The notes: generated by a model not told the origin, from the letters alone. A stretch of 64,000 bases of DNA from Xanthomarina maritima (GCF_008084905.1 NZ_VSFC01000042.1:1-64000), one strand, 5' to 3'. Numbered from the stretch's first letter, positions 26,535-35,999 are shown. Translations and numbers: made by a program.

Positions 26535-26876
26535 TTAATCTTTATTTAAGACAGAAAACATTATGGATTCAAGTACAGACAGTAACAAGCTAAATAGCAA
26601 GGCTATCCAAAAGCCATCTACAACAAAACCATCTATAAAACTGTTAGCCATTAAAATAATACAAGCATTTATAACCAATAGAAATAAACCTAAAGTAACT
26701 ACGGTTATAGGCAATGTTAAAATGACTAAAATAGGTTTAACAATAATATTTAGTAACCCTAAAACTATTGCCACAATGATAGCTGAAGTAAAACCTTCGA
26801 CAGCAACTCCTGGCAGGAATTTAGCTAATATAACCACAGCTACTGCTGTTAATAAGATACGAATAATTAAGTTCAT
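26535..26876 (-). CDS. Small four-helix membrane protein (phage-holin superfamily IV-like)
   Basis: A 113-residue protein that is almost wholly hydrophobic, with four predicted membrane segments. It matches the PF04020-type family (IIVAIVLGLLNIIVKPILVIL; LPITVVTLGLFLLVINACI). Despite the family name these are ordinary chromosomal genes, and no phage context is present here. Function unknown. Confidence 0.75.
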   Translation of the reverse strand: MNLIIRILLTAVAVVILAKFLPGVAVEGFTSAIIVAIVLGLLNIIVKPILVILTLPITVVTLGLFLLVINACIILMANSFIDGFVVDGFWIALLFSLLLSVLESIMFSVLNKD

Positions 26877-26930
26877 AAAATTTAGTTTAGTTTGATTAGT
26901 TTGAATTTAAAGATAGTAATCTACTTTAAA

Positions 26931-27695
26931 TTAACCTAAAAAACTCATTACTTCATTATAAAAATCGTTTGGATTTTCGGCATGCAACCAATGACCAGCA
27001 TTTGAAATTGTTACAATTTTAGAATTCGGAAAATGCGATTTTATTATTGATTCGTCTTGTAATCCTATATATTCTGATTTATCTCCACGAAGAAAAAGTG
27101 TGTCTCCTTTATATTGTGCATGTATTGGCAAAGCCTCGCCTATTTCTTCAATATTTTCTTTTAAAGCTTCTAAATTTACTCTTAACGCTAACTCTTTTTC
27201 GTCATTCCAATACAGGTTTTTTAATAAAAATTGTCTGGTTCCATAATCTGATACGTACTTAAAAAGTTGATCTTCTGCTTCTCCTCTACTTTCCATTTTT
27301 TTAAAATCTAGACTACTTAGCCCTTCTAGGATTGCATCGTGATGTGTTGGATAAAATCTAGGCGAAATATCTGCAATTAACAACTTTGAAACTAATTCTG
27401 GATATGTAGCTGCAAAAAGCATGGCAACTTTTCCTCCCATTGAGTGACCAAGTAAAATAATCTCATTTAACTTATTTGCTTCACAATAGTTTTTTAAATC
27501 TTCAACCATCACTTGATAGTTAAAATCATCACTATGGAAACTCCTTCCATGATTACGTTGGTCTAATAAATGAATCTCATAATTTTGTTCGCTAAACTTT
27601 GTTCCTAGGGTTTTCCAATTGTCACTCATCCCTAAAAAACCATGAAGGATAACAAACGGTTTTCCATCTCCCAATATGTTAGAATATAATTGCAT
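26931..27695 (-). CDS. Alpha/beta-hydrolase, YbfF-like esterase
   Basis: A 254-residue alpha/beta hydrolase. The oxyanion region is VILHGFLGMSDNW, the nucleophile elbow LLGHSMGGKVAM (Ser about residue 94), with an acid in the LFLRGDKSEY region and the His in ISNAGHWLHAENP. The sequence resembles the YbfF acyl-CoA esterase group; the substrate is unproven. It lies 6 nt downstream of pdxJ, so the two are probably co-transcribed. Confidence 0.85.
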   Translation of the reverse strand: MQLYSNILGDGKPFVILHGFLGMSDNWKTLGTKFSEQNYEIHLLDQRNHGRSFHSDDFNYQVMVEDLKNYCEANKLNEIILLGHSMGGKVAMLFAATYPELVSKLLIADISPRFYPTHHDAILEGLSSLDFKKMESRGEAEDQLFKYVSDYGTRQFLLKNLYWNDEKELALRVNLEALKENIEEIGEALPIHAQYKGDTLFLRGDKSEYIGLQDESIIKSHFPNSKIVTISNAGHWLHAENPNDFYNEVMSFLG

Positions 27696-27701
27696 GAATA
27701 A

Positions 27702-28415
27702 TTACTTTAATTTTTGTAAATACATTTGAATGACATTTTCAATTCCTAAATACAAACTCTCTGAAATAAGTGCATGACCAATGGACACTTCTAATAATTC
27801 TGGGATGTGCTCTTTAAAAAATTTAATATTTTCAAGAGACAAATCGTGTCCCGCATTAACGCCAATTCCTAAAGAATTTGCCAATTCTGCACAAGCAGTA
27901 TAAGGTTTGATAGCAGATTTATTACCTAAACTAAAATTATGTGCAAAAGCTTCTGTATAAAGTTCAATTCTATCTGTTCCTGTTGCTTTTGCTCCCTCAA
28001 TTTGATTTAAATCTGGGTCCACAAAAATGGACGTTCTAATGCCATGATCTTTAAACTCTTTAATTACATCTACTAAAAAATGCTTGTGTTTTATAGTATC
28101 CCAACCTGCATTACTAGTTATGGCATCAAAAGCATCTGGCACTAAAGTAACTTGAGTTGGTTTTAATTCTAAAACCATATTTACAAATTTATCTATTGGG
28201 TTACCTTCAATGTTATATTCTGTATAAACCTCTGATTTTAAATCGTAAGCATCTTGATATCTAATATGTCTTTCGTCTGGTCTTGGATGAATAGTAACGC
28301 CTTCAGCTCCATATCTTTGTACATCTTTAGCAAACTGAACTACATTTGGTATATTTCCACCACGAGAATTTCTTAAAGTAGCTATCTTATTTATATTAAC
28401 ACTTAATTTTGTCAT
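27702..28415 (-). CDS. pdxJ: Pyridoxine 5'-phosphate synthase PdxJ
   Basis: A 237-residue TIM-barrel enzyme that condenses 3-amino-2-oxopropyl phosphate with deoxyxylulose 5-phosphate to pyridoxine 5'-phosphate. Signatures are LSVNINKIATLRNSRGG at the N terminus, GVTIHPRPDERHI (residues about 39-51), and GVNAGHDLSLEN. I chose the ATG at 28415, which gives the family-like N terminus; two further in-frame starts lie 6 and 36 nt upstream. TATTTTTG (28442-28435, minus strand) is a possible -7 box. Confidence 0.93.
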   Translation of the reverse strand: MTKLSVNINKIATLRNSRGGNIPNVVQFAKDVQRYGAEGVTIHPRPDERHIRYQDAYDLKSEVYTEYNIEGNPIDKFVNMVLELKPTQVTLVPDAFDAITSNAGWDTIKHKHFLVDVIKEFKDHGIRTSIFVDPDLNQIEGAKATGTDRIELYTEAFAHNFSLGNKSAIKPYTACAELANSLGIGVNAGHDLSLENIKFFKEHIPELLEVSIGHALISESLYLGIENVIQMYLQKLK

Positions 28416-28504
28416 GTCCATTAATTTATTCAGACAAAAATACAAAGTCATTCAAGGTTATTATAGTAATTTTTTGATTAATTTGCAGGAACATTAATTG
28501 ACCT

Positions 28505-29164
28505 ATGAATCTTTCAGAGTTTATAATAAACGACATAAAACCATTACTAATTGAAGATAAAATTGGTGACATCCAATTATTATTTAACCAATTAACATAT
28601 TCGCATATACCAATTAAAAACAAAGATGGTGTTTATTTAGGTTGTATGTCTGAAACAGATGCACATTGCTATAATAGCAGCAAGAACATATCTGAATACA
28701 AACATGCTATTGAAGGATTTTTTGTTAGACACAATACGGTTTGGTTGGATGTTTTAGAAGCGTTTGCACAAAACTCTACTAATATTATGCCTGTTTTAAA
28801 TGAAAAAAACACCTATTTAGGATACTATGAATTAAATGATATTATTGGTTTGTTTAATGAAACTCCTTTTTTCGCAGAAGCTGGTAGCATTTTAATTATA
28901 GAAAAAGGATTTAATGATTATTCCTTTAGTGAATTAAGCCAGATTGTTGAATCTAATGATGGAAAAATTTTAGGAGCCTTTATTTCTAAAACAGAAAACG
29001 ATGTCGCACAAATAACTCTTAAAATAGGGAATACTGGATTAAACGACATTATGCATACATTCAGACGCTATAGTTATAATATTATATCTGGACATGAAGA
29101 AGATAGTTATCTTGAAAGTTTAAAAGAACGATCGGATTATTTAAACAAATATTTAAACATGTAG
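28505..29164 (+). CDS. CBS-domain protein
   Basis: A 219-residue protein with a CBS pair at residues 1-125 (SHIPIKNKDGVYLGCMSETDA and NIMPVLNEKNTYLGYYELNDII). An ACT-like C-terminal part follows. CBS pairs bind adenine nucleotides. No catalytic partner is fused. It starts the plus-strand unit with nadK 6 nt downstream, which suggests a nucleotide-sensing role linked to NAD(P) supply (inferred). Confidence 0.8.
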   Translation: MNLSEFIINDIKPLLIEDKIGDIQLLFNQLTYSHIPIKNKDGVYLGCMSETDAHCYNSSKNISEYKHAIEGFFVRHNTVWLDVLEAFAQNSTNIMPVLNEKNTYLGYYELNDIIGLFNETPFFAEAGSILIIEKGFNDYSFSELSQIVESNDGKILGAFISKTENDVAQITLKIGNTGLNDIMHTFRRYSYNIISGHEEDSYLESLKERSDYLNKYLNM

Positions 29165-29170
29165 ATAACT

Positions 29171-30055
29171 ATGAAAATTGCAATTTTTGGACAATTCTAT
29201 CATAAAAATGCCGAAGAAGCAGTAGAAATACTTCTAGATTATCTTTTTGATAAGAATATTGATGTATACATTGAAGATAACTTTTTTGACATTATTAATC
29301 ATCAACTAACCAACCATAAAAATTACGACAAGTTTAAAACATTTCAAACTTTAGATAAAAATTTTGATTTATTAATTAGCATAGGTGGAGATGGTACTAT
29401 GTTAAGAACTACAACAATTGTAAGAGATTTAGACATCCCAATAGTTGGTATAAATACAGGACGTTTAGGTTTTTTGGCAACTATTCAAAATGAAGATATA
29501 ATTGAAGCAATAAATGATATCCTATCGGGAAACTACAAAATATCTGAACGCAGTTTGCTTTCAATTAACACCTATCCAAAGCACAAAGAATTTGAAGACT
29601 TAAATTTTGCATTGAATGAAATAGCAGTAAGTAGAAAAAACACGACTTCTATGATAACTGTTGAGACAAGATTAAATGGCGAATATTTAACTTCTTATTG
29701 GAGTGATGGTTTAATAGTTTCTACACCAACAGGCTCTACAGGATACTCTTTAAGTTGTGGAGGCCCAGTAATAACACCAGATACAAATAGTTTTGTACTT
29801 ACTCCTATTGCTCCACATAATTTAAGCGCAAGACCTTTAATAATTACTGATTCTACTGAAATTCAGCTTAAAGTAAGTGGTCGAGAAGATAATTTTTTAA
29901 TTTCGCTAGACTCAAGAATTGCCACTTTAAGCAATAATACTATTGTAACTATAAAAAAAGCACCTTTTAAAATTAAAATGATAGAACTTTTAAGAGAAAG
30001 CTTTTTAGATACACTTCGCAAAAAGCTTCTTTGGGGAGAAGACCGAAGAAATTAA
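29171..30055 (+). CDS. nadK: NAD kinase
   Basis: A 294-residue enzyme that phosphorylates NAD to NADP. The diacylglycerol-kinase-like motif SIGGDGTMLRT is at about residues 73-83. The conserved NE region reads FALNEIAVSRK, and the glycine-rich loop is PTGSTGYSLSCGGPV. It follows the CBS gene by 6 nt. Confidence 0.95.
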   Translation: MKIAIFGQFYHKNAEEAVEILLDYLFDKNIDVYIEDNFFDIINHQLTNHKNYDKFKTFQTLDKNFDLLISIGGDGTMLRTTTIVRDLDIPIVGINTGRLGFLATIQNEDIIEAINDILSGNYKISERSLLSINTYPKHKEFEDLNFALNEIAVSRKNTTSMITVETRLNGEYLTSYWSDGLIVSTPTGSTGYSLSCGGPVITPDTNSFVLTPIAPHNLSARPLIITDSTEIQLKVSGREDNFLISLDSRIATLSNNTIVTIKKAPFKIKMIELLRESFLDTLRKKLLWGEDRRN

Positions 30056-30090
30056 ACAATAATTTTCTAGAAATGTTGTTTTATTCTAAT

Positions 30091-30109
30091 ACAATTTGAT
30101 TCAAATTGT
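30091..30109. promoter_or_regulatory. Perfect 9-bp inverted repeat over the porG promoter
   Basis: ACAATTTGA-T-TCAAATTGT is a perfect palindrome with a one-base centre. It overlaps the -33 TTG (30106-30108) of the promoter for porG-uppS-bamA, so it is a candidate operator for an unknown regulator. Confidence 0.5.
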
Positions 30110-30137
30110 TATAGGCTAATCTTATTTATTATATTTG
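30106..30137 (+). promoter_or_regulatory. Promoter of the porG-uppS-bamA unit
   Basis: TTG (30106-30108) and TATATTTG (30130-30137) have a 21-nt spacer, matching the Bacteroidetes consensus. The start is expected near 30143, 12 nt before the ATG, giving a very short leader. Confidence 0.65.
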
Positions 30138-30154
30138 CAAACTTTTGAACATTT

Positions 30155-30844
30155 ATGAGGTATTTAACCACTATTTTATTTTTCATAATAACTATTCAAT
30201 TCAGTCAATCGCAAACACATGAAATTGGTGTGTTTCTTGGTGGCAGTAATTTTATTGGTGATGTTGGAGCTACAACTTATATAGCCCCTAACCAGCTTGC
30301 CATTGGTGGTATTTATAAATGGAATAGAAGTCCTAGACATTCTTTTCGTTTTTCATTAATATATTCTGAGTTGGTAGGAGACGATTTAGATTCAGACGAT
30401 CCCAGAAGAGAAGAAAGAGGTTATAAGTTCAACAATCATATAGTTGAAGCATCACTTGGTTTAGAATTTACATTTTTTGATTTCGACCTTCATGATGGAA
30501 GAACCAAAGCTACACCATATTTATATTCTGGAATTTCAGCAGCATATCATGACAATTTTTTCTTTTCTAATCAAGGAGTTTATACTTCAGAAGACACAAC
30601 TAGTATAGCTTATGGCATTCCAATGGTACTAGGATTTAAAGCAAAATTTATGGAAAACTTTGTTTTAGCTGTTGAAATAGGTGCTAGATATACTTTTAGT
30701 GATGAACTTGATGGAAGCGCACCAGATTACGATAACGATGCACCATTAGCTTTTGGAAACAAAAATAATAATGATTGGTATGTTTTTACTGGTATGACAT
30801 TAACTTATACTTTCGGGAAAAAACCTTGTTATTGTGTTTTTTAA
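30155..30844 (+). CDS. porG: PorG-like outer-membrane protein (DUF6089, type IX secretion)
   Basis: A 229-residue exported protein (signal peptide TTILFFIITIQFSQSQ) with repeated amphipathic beta strands and the family start THEIGVFLGGSNFIGDVG. In Porphyromonas the DUF6089 protein PorG is part of type IX secretion and sits next to uppS and bamA, the same order as here. Its C terminus is TFGKKPCYCVF, with a CxC pair after the last strand. uppS starts on the very next base after its stop codon. The name rests on family and synteny. Confidence 0.75.
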   Translation: MRYLTTILFFIITIQFSQSQTHEIGVFLGGSNFIGDVGATTYIAPNQLAIGGIYKWNRSPRHSFRFSLIYSELVGDDLDSDDPRREERGYKFNNHIVEASLGLEFTFFDFDLHDGRTKATPYLYSGISAAYHDNFFFSNQGVYTSEDTTSIAYGIPMVLGFKAKFMENFVLAVEIGARYTFSDELDGSAPDYDNDAPLAFGNKNNNDWYVFTGMTLTYTFGKKPCYCVF

Positions 30845-31585
30845 ATGGATTTAAAATCAAAAATAAATACAAGCCAATTACCTAAACATCTTGCGATTAT
30901 CATGGATGGTAATGGTCGTTGGGCAAAACAAAAAGGCTTCATAAGAGCTATAGGTCATGAAAATGGCACAAAATCTGTTAGACAAGTCGTTGAAGGCTCT
31001 GCCGAATTAGGCATAGAAAATTTAACGCTATATGCTTTTTCTACAGAAAACTGGAACAGACCAAAACTTGAAGTACAAACACTTATGAAGCTATTAGTTA
31101 CTTCATTAAAAAAAGAAATAAAAACACTTCAAGATAATAACATCAAACTGTTAGCCATAGGAAACTTAAATGAACTTCCTAAAAAAGCTCAACAAGAACT
31201 AAAAGAAGTTATTGAAAGCACAAAAAACAATAACCGAATGACACTTACGCTAGCATTAAGTTATGGTTCTAGAGAAGAATTAATAAATACAGTTAAAAAA
31301 ATAAGCATTAAAGTTAAAAATAATATAATTTCGCCCGAAAATATTGATGAATCGGTTATTAATGAGCATCTTTACACGCGAAATTTACATGATGTAGATT
31401 TGCTTATTAGAACTAGTGGCGAACAACGTATAAGCAACTTCTTATTATGGCAAATTGCTTATGCAGAATTGTATTTTACAAGTGTGCTTTGGCCAGATTT
31501 TACAAAGCAGCATTTATATGAAGCAATCATTGAATATCAAAAAAGAGAAAGAAGGTTTGGGAAAACAAGTGAACAAATTAATTAA
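30845..31585 (+). CDS. uppS: Undecaprenyl diphosphate synthase
   Basis: A 246-residue cis-prenyltransferase that makes the C55 lipid carrier for peptidoglycan and surface polysaccharides. The N-terminal signature is AIIMDGNGRWAKQKG; also present are LTLYAFSTENWNRP and the C-terminal DLLIRTSGEQRISNFLLWQ. It abuts porG without a gap and precedes bamA by 10 nt. Confidence 0.96.
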   Translation: MDLKSKINTSQLPKHLAIIMDGNGRWAKQKGFIRAIGHENGTKSVRQVVEGSAELGIENLTLYAFSTENWNRPKLEVQTLMKLLVTSLKKEIKTLQDNNIKLLAIGNLNELPKKAQQELKEVIESTKNNNRMTLTLALSYGSREELINTVKKISIKVKNNIISPENIDESVINEHLYTRNLHDVDLLIRTSGEQRISNFLLWQIAYAELYFTSVLWPDFTKQHLYEAIIEYQKRERRFGKTSEQIN

Positions 31586-31595
31586 TAAATTACTA

Positions 31596-34208
31596 TTGAA
31601 AACATATTTACTACCAATTTTTACATTACTATTTTTTGTAAATATTCAATTTACACATGCACAGGACAATACTCAAGATGGCAAAAAATATGTTATTGGA
31701 GGAATTTCGGTGTTAGGAAACACTAGTTTTAGCGAACAAACAATTATTACTTATTCTGGTCTAAGAAAAGGAGAGGAAGTTATTATACCTGGCGACAAGA
31801 TTAGTGCAGCCATTAAAAAACTTTGGAATTCTAATCTATTTAATAACATAGAAATGTATGTAAATAGAATTGAAGGAAATGAAGTTTTTCTAGAAATAAG
31901 ACTTGAAGATTTACCAGAAATTAACGAAGTTAAAATTAATGGTGTAAAAAAATCTAAAAAGGAAAAGATTATTGAAGAAAACACTTTAAACAAAGGTGTT
32001 AAAGTAACCGAAAACCTATTAACAACTACTAAAAACTACCTTGAAAACAAATATAAGAAAGAAGGGTTTTATAATACTAAAGTTAATATTAATACCATTG
32101 AGGTAGAAGAAGTTGATACTTTGCAAACATCAACAAGAGCTATGAATATGGTTGTAAATATTGACAAAGGAAAAAAAGTAAAAGTTAAAGAAATTGTATT
32201 TAATGGTAATACTGTTTTACCAGATAGTAAGCTTAAAAAAGCTATGAAAAATACAAAACAAAAAAATATAACTCACGTCCTTAAACGTTCTAAATATATT
32301 GAAGCAGATTTTAAAACAGACCTTAATAGTGTTGTAGACAAGTTTAAAGAAAATGGCTTTAGAGATGCTCGAATTATATCTGATAGTTTAGTTGTTATAG
32401 ACCAAAAAAATGTTGCCTTATACATAGATTTAGAAGAAGGTGAATTATACCATTTCGGTAAAATAGATTTTATTGGAAATTCTGTTTATTCAGACGATGT
32501 TTTAAGAAGAATATTAAGAATAAATCCAGGAGACACTTATAATGGTATTTTACTTGAAAAAAGAATTGCAGATACTGAAAACCCTGAAGCAGTAGATATA
32601 ACTAACTTATATCAAAACAATGGGTATTTATTCTCAACCATTAACACCGTAGAAGTAAGTGCAGAGGGTAATGTTATTGATTTAGAAATAAGAATTTCAG
32701 AAGGAAAACCTGTCTATTTTAATAATGTAACTGTTGTAGGAAACGATGTAACTAATGATCATGTTATTTATAGAGAATTGCATACACGTCCAGGACAATT
32801 ATATAACAAGTCGAATGTTATTAGAACTATTAGAGAGTTAAGTGCTCTTGGTTTTTTTGACCCAGCTCAATTAACAACAGATTTTCCTAATCCTAATCCA
32901 AACGAAGGTACAATTGATTTAGAATACACAGTTGTAGAAACAGGATCTAGCCAAATAGAATTGCAAGGTGGTTATGGTGGAGGTGGTTTTATAGGTACAC
33001 TTGGATTATCATTTAACAATTTTTCTTTAAAAAACATTCTTAATCCAAAAGCATACAAACCCGTACCGAGAGGAGATGGTCAAAAACTAGCTTTACGATT
33101 ACAAGCAAGTCAATTTTATCAAACTTATAGTTTCTCATTTACAGAACCATGGTTAGGTGGTGAAAAACCTGTACAATTTTCAACTTCTGTTTCTCATACA
33201 AAACAATTTTTATATGACTCTAGAACTGGTAAAGCTGACAGAGACAAAGCTTTTAATATAACAGGTATTTCTGTTGGTTTAGCAAAACGTTTAAATATAC
33301 CTGATAACTATTTCACGTTATCTCAAGCTTTAAGTTATCAACATTATAATCTGAAAAATTATAATACTGGTTTATTTACATTTGGCGATGGTTATTCTAA
33401 TAATTTAGCTTACACCATTGGATTAAGTAGAAATAGCACTTATAATGATCCTGTTTTCCCTGTTGGTGGCTCAAACTTTAGTGTTAGTGCTAAATTAACT
33501 TTACCATATTCACTATTTAATGGTGTAGACTATAAAGAATTGAAAGACGAAAGAGAAGATTTAGAATACATTGTCCAAGATCCTGACAATATTTATACAC
33601 CAGCTGAAAGTAATGAAGCTTATAATGGTATTGCTGAAATTGATCAAGAACGTTTTAATTGGTTAGAGTTTTATAAAGTAAAATTTAAAGCAGAATGGTA
33701 TCAAGAAATAGTTAAAAAATTAGTTTTAAAACCTAGTGCTGAATTCGGATTTTTAGGAGCTTATAATCAAGATAGAGGAGATATTCCTTTTGAACGTTTC
33801 TTCTTAGGAGGAGATGGACTAGGATCTTATAGTTTAGATGGAAGAGAATCTATTGCATTGCGTGGTTATCCAAACCAATCTATTCAACCAGTAGATGCTA
33901 ATGGTAACCCAACAAACGATGGTGGAACTATTTACAATAAATTCTCATTAGAATTAAGATACCCTATTACCTTAAAACAACAAGCAAAAATATTTGTATT
34001 AGGTTTTATGGAAGGTGGTATTTCTTTTAACGATTTTAAAGACTATAGTCCTTACGATTTAAAAAGATCAGCTGGTGTAGGATTACGTGTTTTCATGCCT
34101 GCCTTTGGTTTATTAGGAATTGATTTTGGTTATGGATTCGATCCAATTCCTGGTCAATCTAGTCCAAATGGATGGGAAACACATTTTATTATTGGACAAC
34201 AATTTTAA
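31596..34208 (+). CDS. bamA: Outer-membrane assembly factor BamA
   Basis: An 870-residue Omp85 protein: signal peptide (LLPIFTLLFFVNIQFTHA), five POTRA repeats (about residues 25-440; GGISVLGNTSFSEQTI and IDFIGNSVYSDDVLRR are repeat starts), then the 16-strand barrel with the conserved LRGYPN motif (about residue 755). No ATG lies near the signal peptide in frame. The best start is TTG at 31596, 10 nt after uppS; GTG at 31569 is an alternative that overlaps uppS. It inserts outer-membrane proteins, with the OmpH chaperones encoded next. Confidence 0.92.
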   Translation: MKTYLLPIFTLLFFVNIQFTHAQDNTQDGKKYVIGGISVLGNTSFSEQTIITYSGLRKGEEVIIPGDKISAAIKKLWNSNLFNNIEMYVNRIEGNEVFLEIRLEDLPEINEVKINGVKKSKKEKIIEENTLNKGVKVTENLLTTTKNYLENKYKKEGFYNTKVNINTIEVEEVDTLQTSTRAMNMVVNIDKGKKVKVKEIVFNGNTVLPDSKLKKAMKNTKQKNITHVLKRSKYIEADFKTDLNSVVDKFKENGFRDARIISDSLVVIDQKNVALYIDLEEGELYHFGKIDFIGNSVYSDDVLRRILRINPGDTYNGILLEKRIADTENPEAVDITNLYQNNGYLFSTINTVEVSAEGNVIDLEIRISEGKPVYFNNVTVVGNDVTNDHVIYRELHTRPGQLYNKSNVIRTIRELSALGFFDPAQLTTDFPNPNPNEGTIDLEYTVVETGSSQIELQGGYGGGGFIGTLGLSFNNFSLKNILNPKAYKPVPRGDGQKLALRLQASQFYQTYSFSFTEPWLGGEKPVQFSTSVSHTKQFLYDSRTGKADRDKAFNITGISVGLAKRLNIPDNYFTLSQALSYQHYNLKNYNTGLFTFGDGYSNNLAYTIGLSRNSTYNDPVFPVGGSNFSVSAKLTLPYSLFNGVDYKELKDEREDLEYIVQDPDNIYTPAESNEAYNGIAEIDQERFNWLEFYKVKFKAEWYQEIVKKLVLKPSAEFGFLGAYNQDRGDIPFERFFLGGDGLGSYSLDGRESIALRGYPNQSIQPVDANGNPTNDGGTIYNKFSLELRYPITLKQQAKIFVLGFMEGGISFNDFKDYSPYDLKRSAGVGLRVFMPAFGLLGIDFGYGFDPIPGQSSPNGWETHFIIGQQF

Positions 34209-34372
34209 TTTGGCACGATATTTTCTAATAACTATTTGATTATTTAAATACAGAATTAAAATTTTTAAAGTTAAATTTCGTTAATTTTGAAAATACTAAT
34301 TCAAAAATTGACAGACATATTAAATAATCAGCTGTCTCTTTTTAGAATTTATAGACCAATAAATTATAAAAT

Positions 34373-35389
34373 ATGAAACAGATGAAAATAAAAGTTCTTT
34401 TTTTACTGGTTATAATATCTATGATTAGTATATCGATTCAAGCACAACGTGGTGTTAGAATTGGATATATTGATACAGAATACATTTTACAAAACGTTCC
34501 AGAATATCAAGAAGCTTCTGCTCAATTAGAAAGTAAAGTTCAAAAATGGAAAACTGAAATAGAAAGTCAATTAAGCGAAATTGAACAAAAACGCAAAGAT
34601 CTAAGCAACGAAAAGGCACTATTAACTAAAGAATTAATTGAAGAGCGTGAAGAAGATATTACTTTCGAAGAGAAAGAAATATTAGATTATCAACAAAAAC
34701 GTTTCGGTCCAAATGGCGATTTAATGATTCAAAAAAGACAATTAATTCAGCCTATTCAGGATCAAATTTTTGCAGCAGTTCAAGACATTGCTGAGAATAG
34801 AAAATATGATTTTGTATTCGATAAATCAGCAGATGTTGTTATGCTATATTCAGCTGAAAGATTTGATTTTAGCGAAGAAGTTATTAGAAGTATTTCTAGA
34901 AGTGCTAAACGTACTCAAGCAGAATCAAGATCTGAAAGAAAAGCTGCTGAAGATGAAGAGCTTCATCCAGAAATAGATAAAGAACAAGAAGCTAGAGAGG
35001 CAGCAGATGAAGAGAGAAGACAAGAAATACTAGATGAGCGTGAACAAAAACAATTAGAAGCTCAACAAAGAAGAGACAGTATAATTGCAGAAAGAGCTAG
35101 AATAAGAGAAGAAAAATTAAATGCTAGAATGAATGAAAACTCTACGAATGAGCCTGTTTTGGACGAAAATGGAGAGGTAGTCGAAGGAGAACAAAAAACA
35201 AGAGAAGAAATTTTAGAAGAACGTAGACAACAAAAATTAAAAGATAGAGAACTAAGACAACAAGAATTAGAAGAAAGAAAACAACAAATATTAGAAGAAA
35301 GACAAAGAGCTAAAGAAGAAAGAGAAAATAACGCGCAACAAAACAATAACACAGATGGCACAGAGCCTGATGAAACTGATAACAATTAA
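34373..35389 (+). CDS. OmpH/Skp-like periplasmic chaperone with long charged tail
   Basis: The 338-residue product has a signal peptide ending SIQAQ and an OmpH/Skp core at residues 25-180 (GYIDTEYILQNVPEYQEA start and YDFVFDKSADVVMLYS end). Most Skp proteins end there. Here about 150 residues follow that are almost only Glu, Arg, Lys and Gln (e.g. REEILEERRQQKLKDREL), predicted as a long coiled coil, then an Asn/Thr/Glu tail. It lies between bamA and a normal-sized ompH gene, so a role in outer-membrane protein delivery is likely. TAATTTTG at 34282-34289 is a possible -7 box. Confidence 0.85.
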   Translation: MKQMKIKVLFLLVIISMISISIQAQRGVRIGYIDTEYILQNVPEYQEASAQLESKVQKWKTEIESQLSEIEQKRKDLSNEKALLTKELIEEREEDITFEEKEILDYQQKRFGPNGDLMIQKRQLIQPIQDQIFAAVQDIAENRKYDFVFDKSADVVMLYSAERFDFSEEVIRSISRSAKRTQAESRSERKAAEDEELHPEIDKEQEAREAADEERRQEILDEREQKQLEAQQRRDSIIAERARIREEKLNARMNENSTNEPVLDENGEVVEGEQKTREEILEERRQQKLKDRELRQQELEERKQQILEERQRAKEERENNAQQNNNTDGTEPDETDNN

Positions 35390-35422
35390 AATTTATAACA
35401 CACACATTAATACTATTTAAAA

Positions 35423-35932
35423 ATGAAACATTTTAAGACTTTTTTATTAGCAACAGCTTTATTTATTGCAGCAACAAGCTTTACACAAGCTCAAAGTAAA
35501 GTAGCACATATTAATACTCAAACATTAATACAAGCTATGCCAGAAATGAATACTGCTCAAGCTGAAATGGATAAGCTAGGAAAAACTTACGAAGCAGATA
35601 TTCAAGCTATGGTTACAGAATACCAAAACAAAATGAAACAATATGAAGCTGAAGCTGCATCTAAAACTGACGAGGAAAACCAAAAACGATTAGTTGAAGT
35701 TCAGACTATGCAACAAAACATCCAACAATATCAAAATCAAGCGCAACAAGAAATGCAGAAAAAAGAAATTGATTTATTAAAACCAATTACTGAAAAAGCT
35801 AAAGCTGCAATCTTAAAAGTTGCTAGAGCTCAAGGATTTGATTATGTGCTAGACTCTACTCAAGGTGGTGGTGTTATTATGGCTGATGGTAAAAACTTAC
35901 TTGACGATGTTAAAAAAGATTTAGGTATCTAA
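35423..35932 (+). CDS. OmpH/Skp-like periplasmic chaperone, standard size
   Basis: The 169-residue product has a signal peptide ending FTQAQ, the core start KVAHINTQTLIQAMPEM, and a Gln/Glu-rich coiled coil ending in FDYVLDSTQGGGVIMADG. Skp trimers hold unfolded outer-membrane proteins. It is the second ompH in tandem, 33 nt after the long one, and is followed by a strong terminator. Confidence 0.92.
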   Translation: MKHFKTFLLATALFIAATSFTQAQSKVAHINTQTLIQAMPEMNTAQAEMDKLGKTYEADIQAMVTEYQNKMKQYEAEAASKTDEENQKRLVEVQTMQQNIQQYQNQAQQEMQKKEIDLLKPITEKAKAAILKVARAQGFDYVLDSTQGGGVIMADGKNLLDDVKKDLGI

Positions 35933-35956
35933 ATTTTTTAAAAAAATATAACTTTT

Positions 35957-35986
35957 AAAAGCCACTTAAATCAAGTGGCTTTTTTT
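35957..35986 (+). terminator. Terminator after the ompH pair
   Basis: An 11-bp stem (AAAAGCCACTT / AAGTGGCTTTT) has a 5-nt loop and runs into T7. It ends the bamA-ompH-ompH unit 14 nt before the murI start. Confidence 0.9.
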
Positions 35987-35999
35987 ATTTTTGACTGTA

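Noticed and set aside
26535-26876. Holin-like gene as evidence of a prophage
   Set aside because: The PF04020-type protein is a common chromosomal membrane protein, and no phage genes lie near it.
31455-31595. A longer N terminus for BamA starting at 31455
   Set aside because: It would overlap uppS by 131 nt and place 40 or more unrelated residues before a normal signal peptide.
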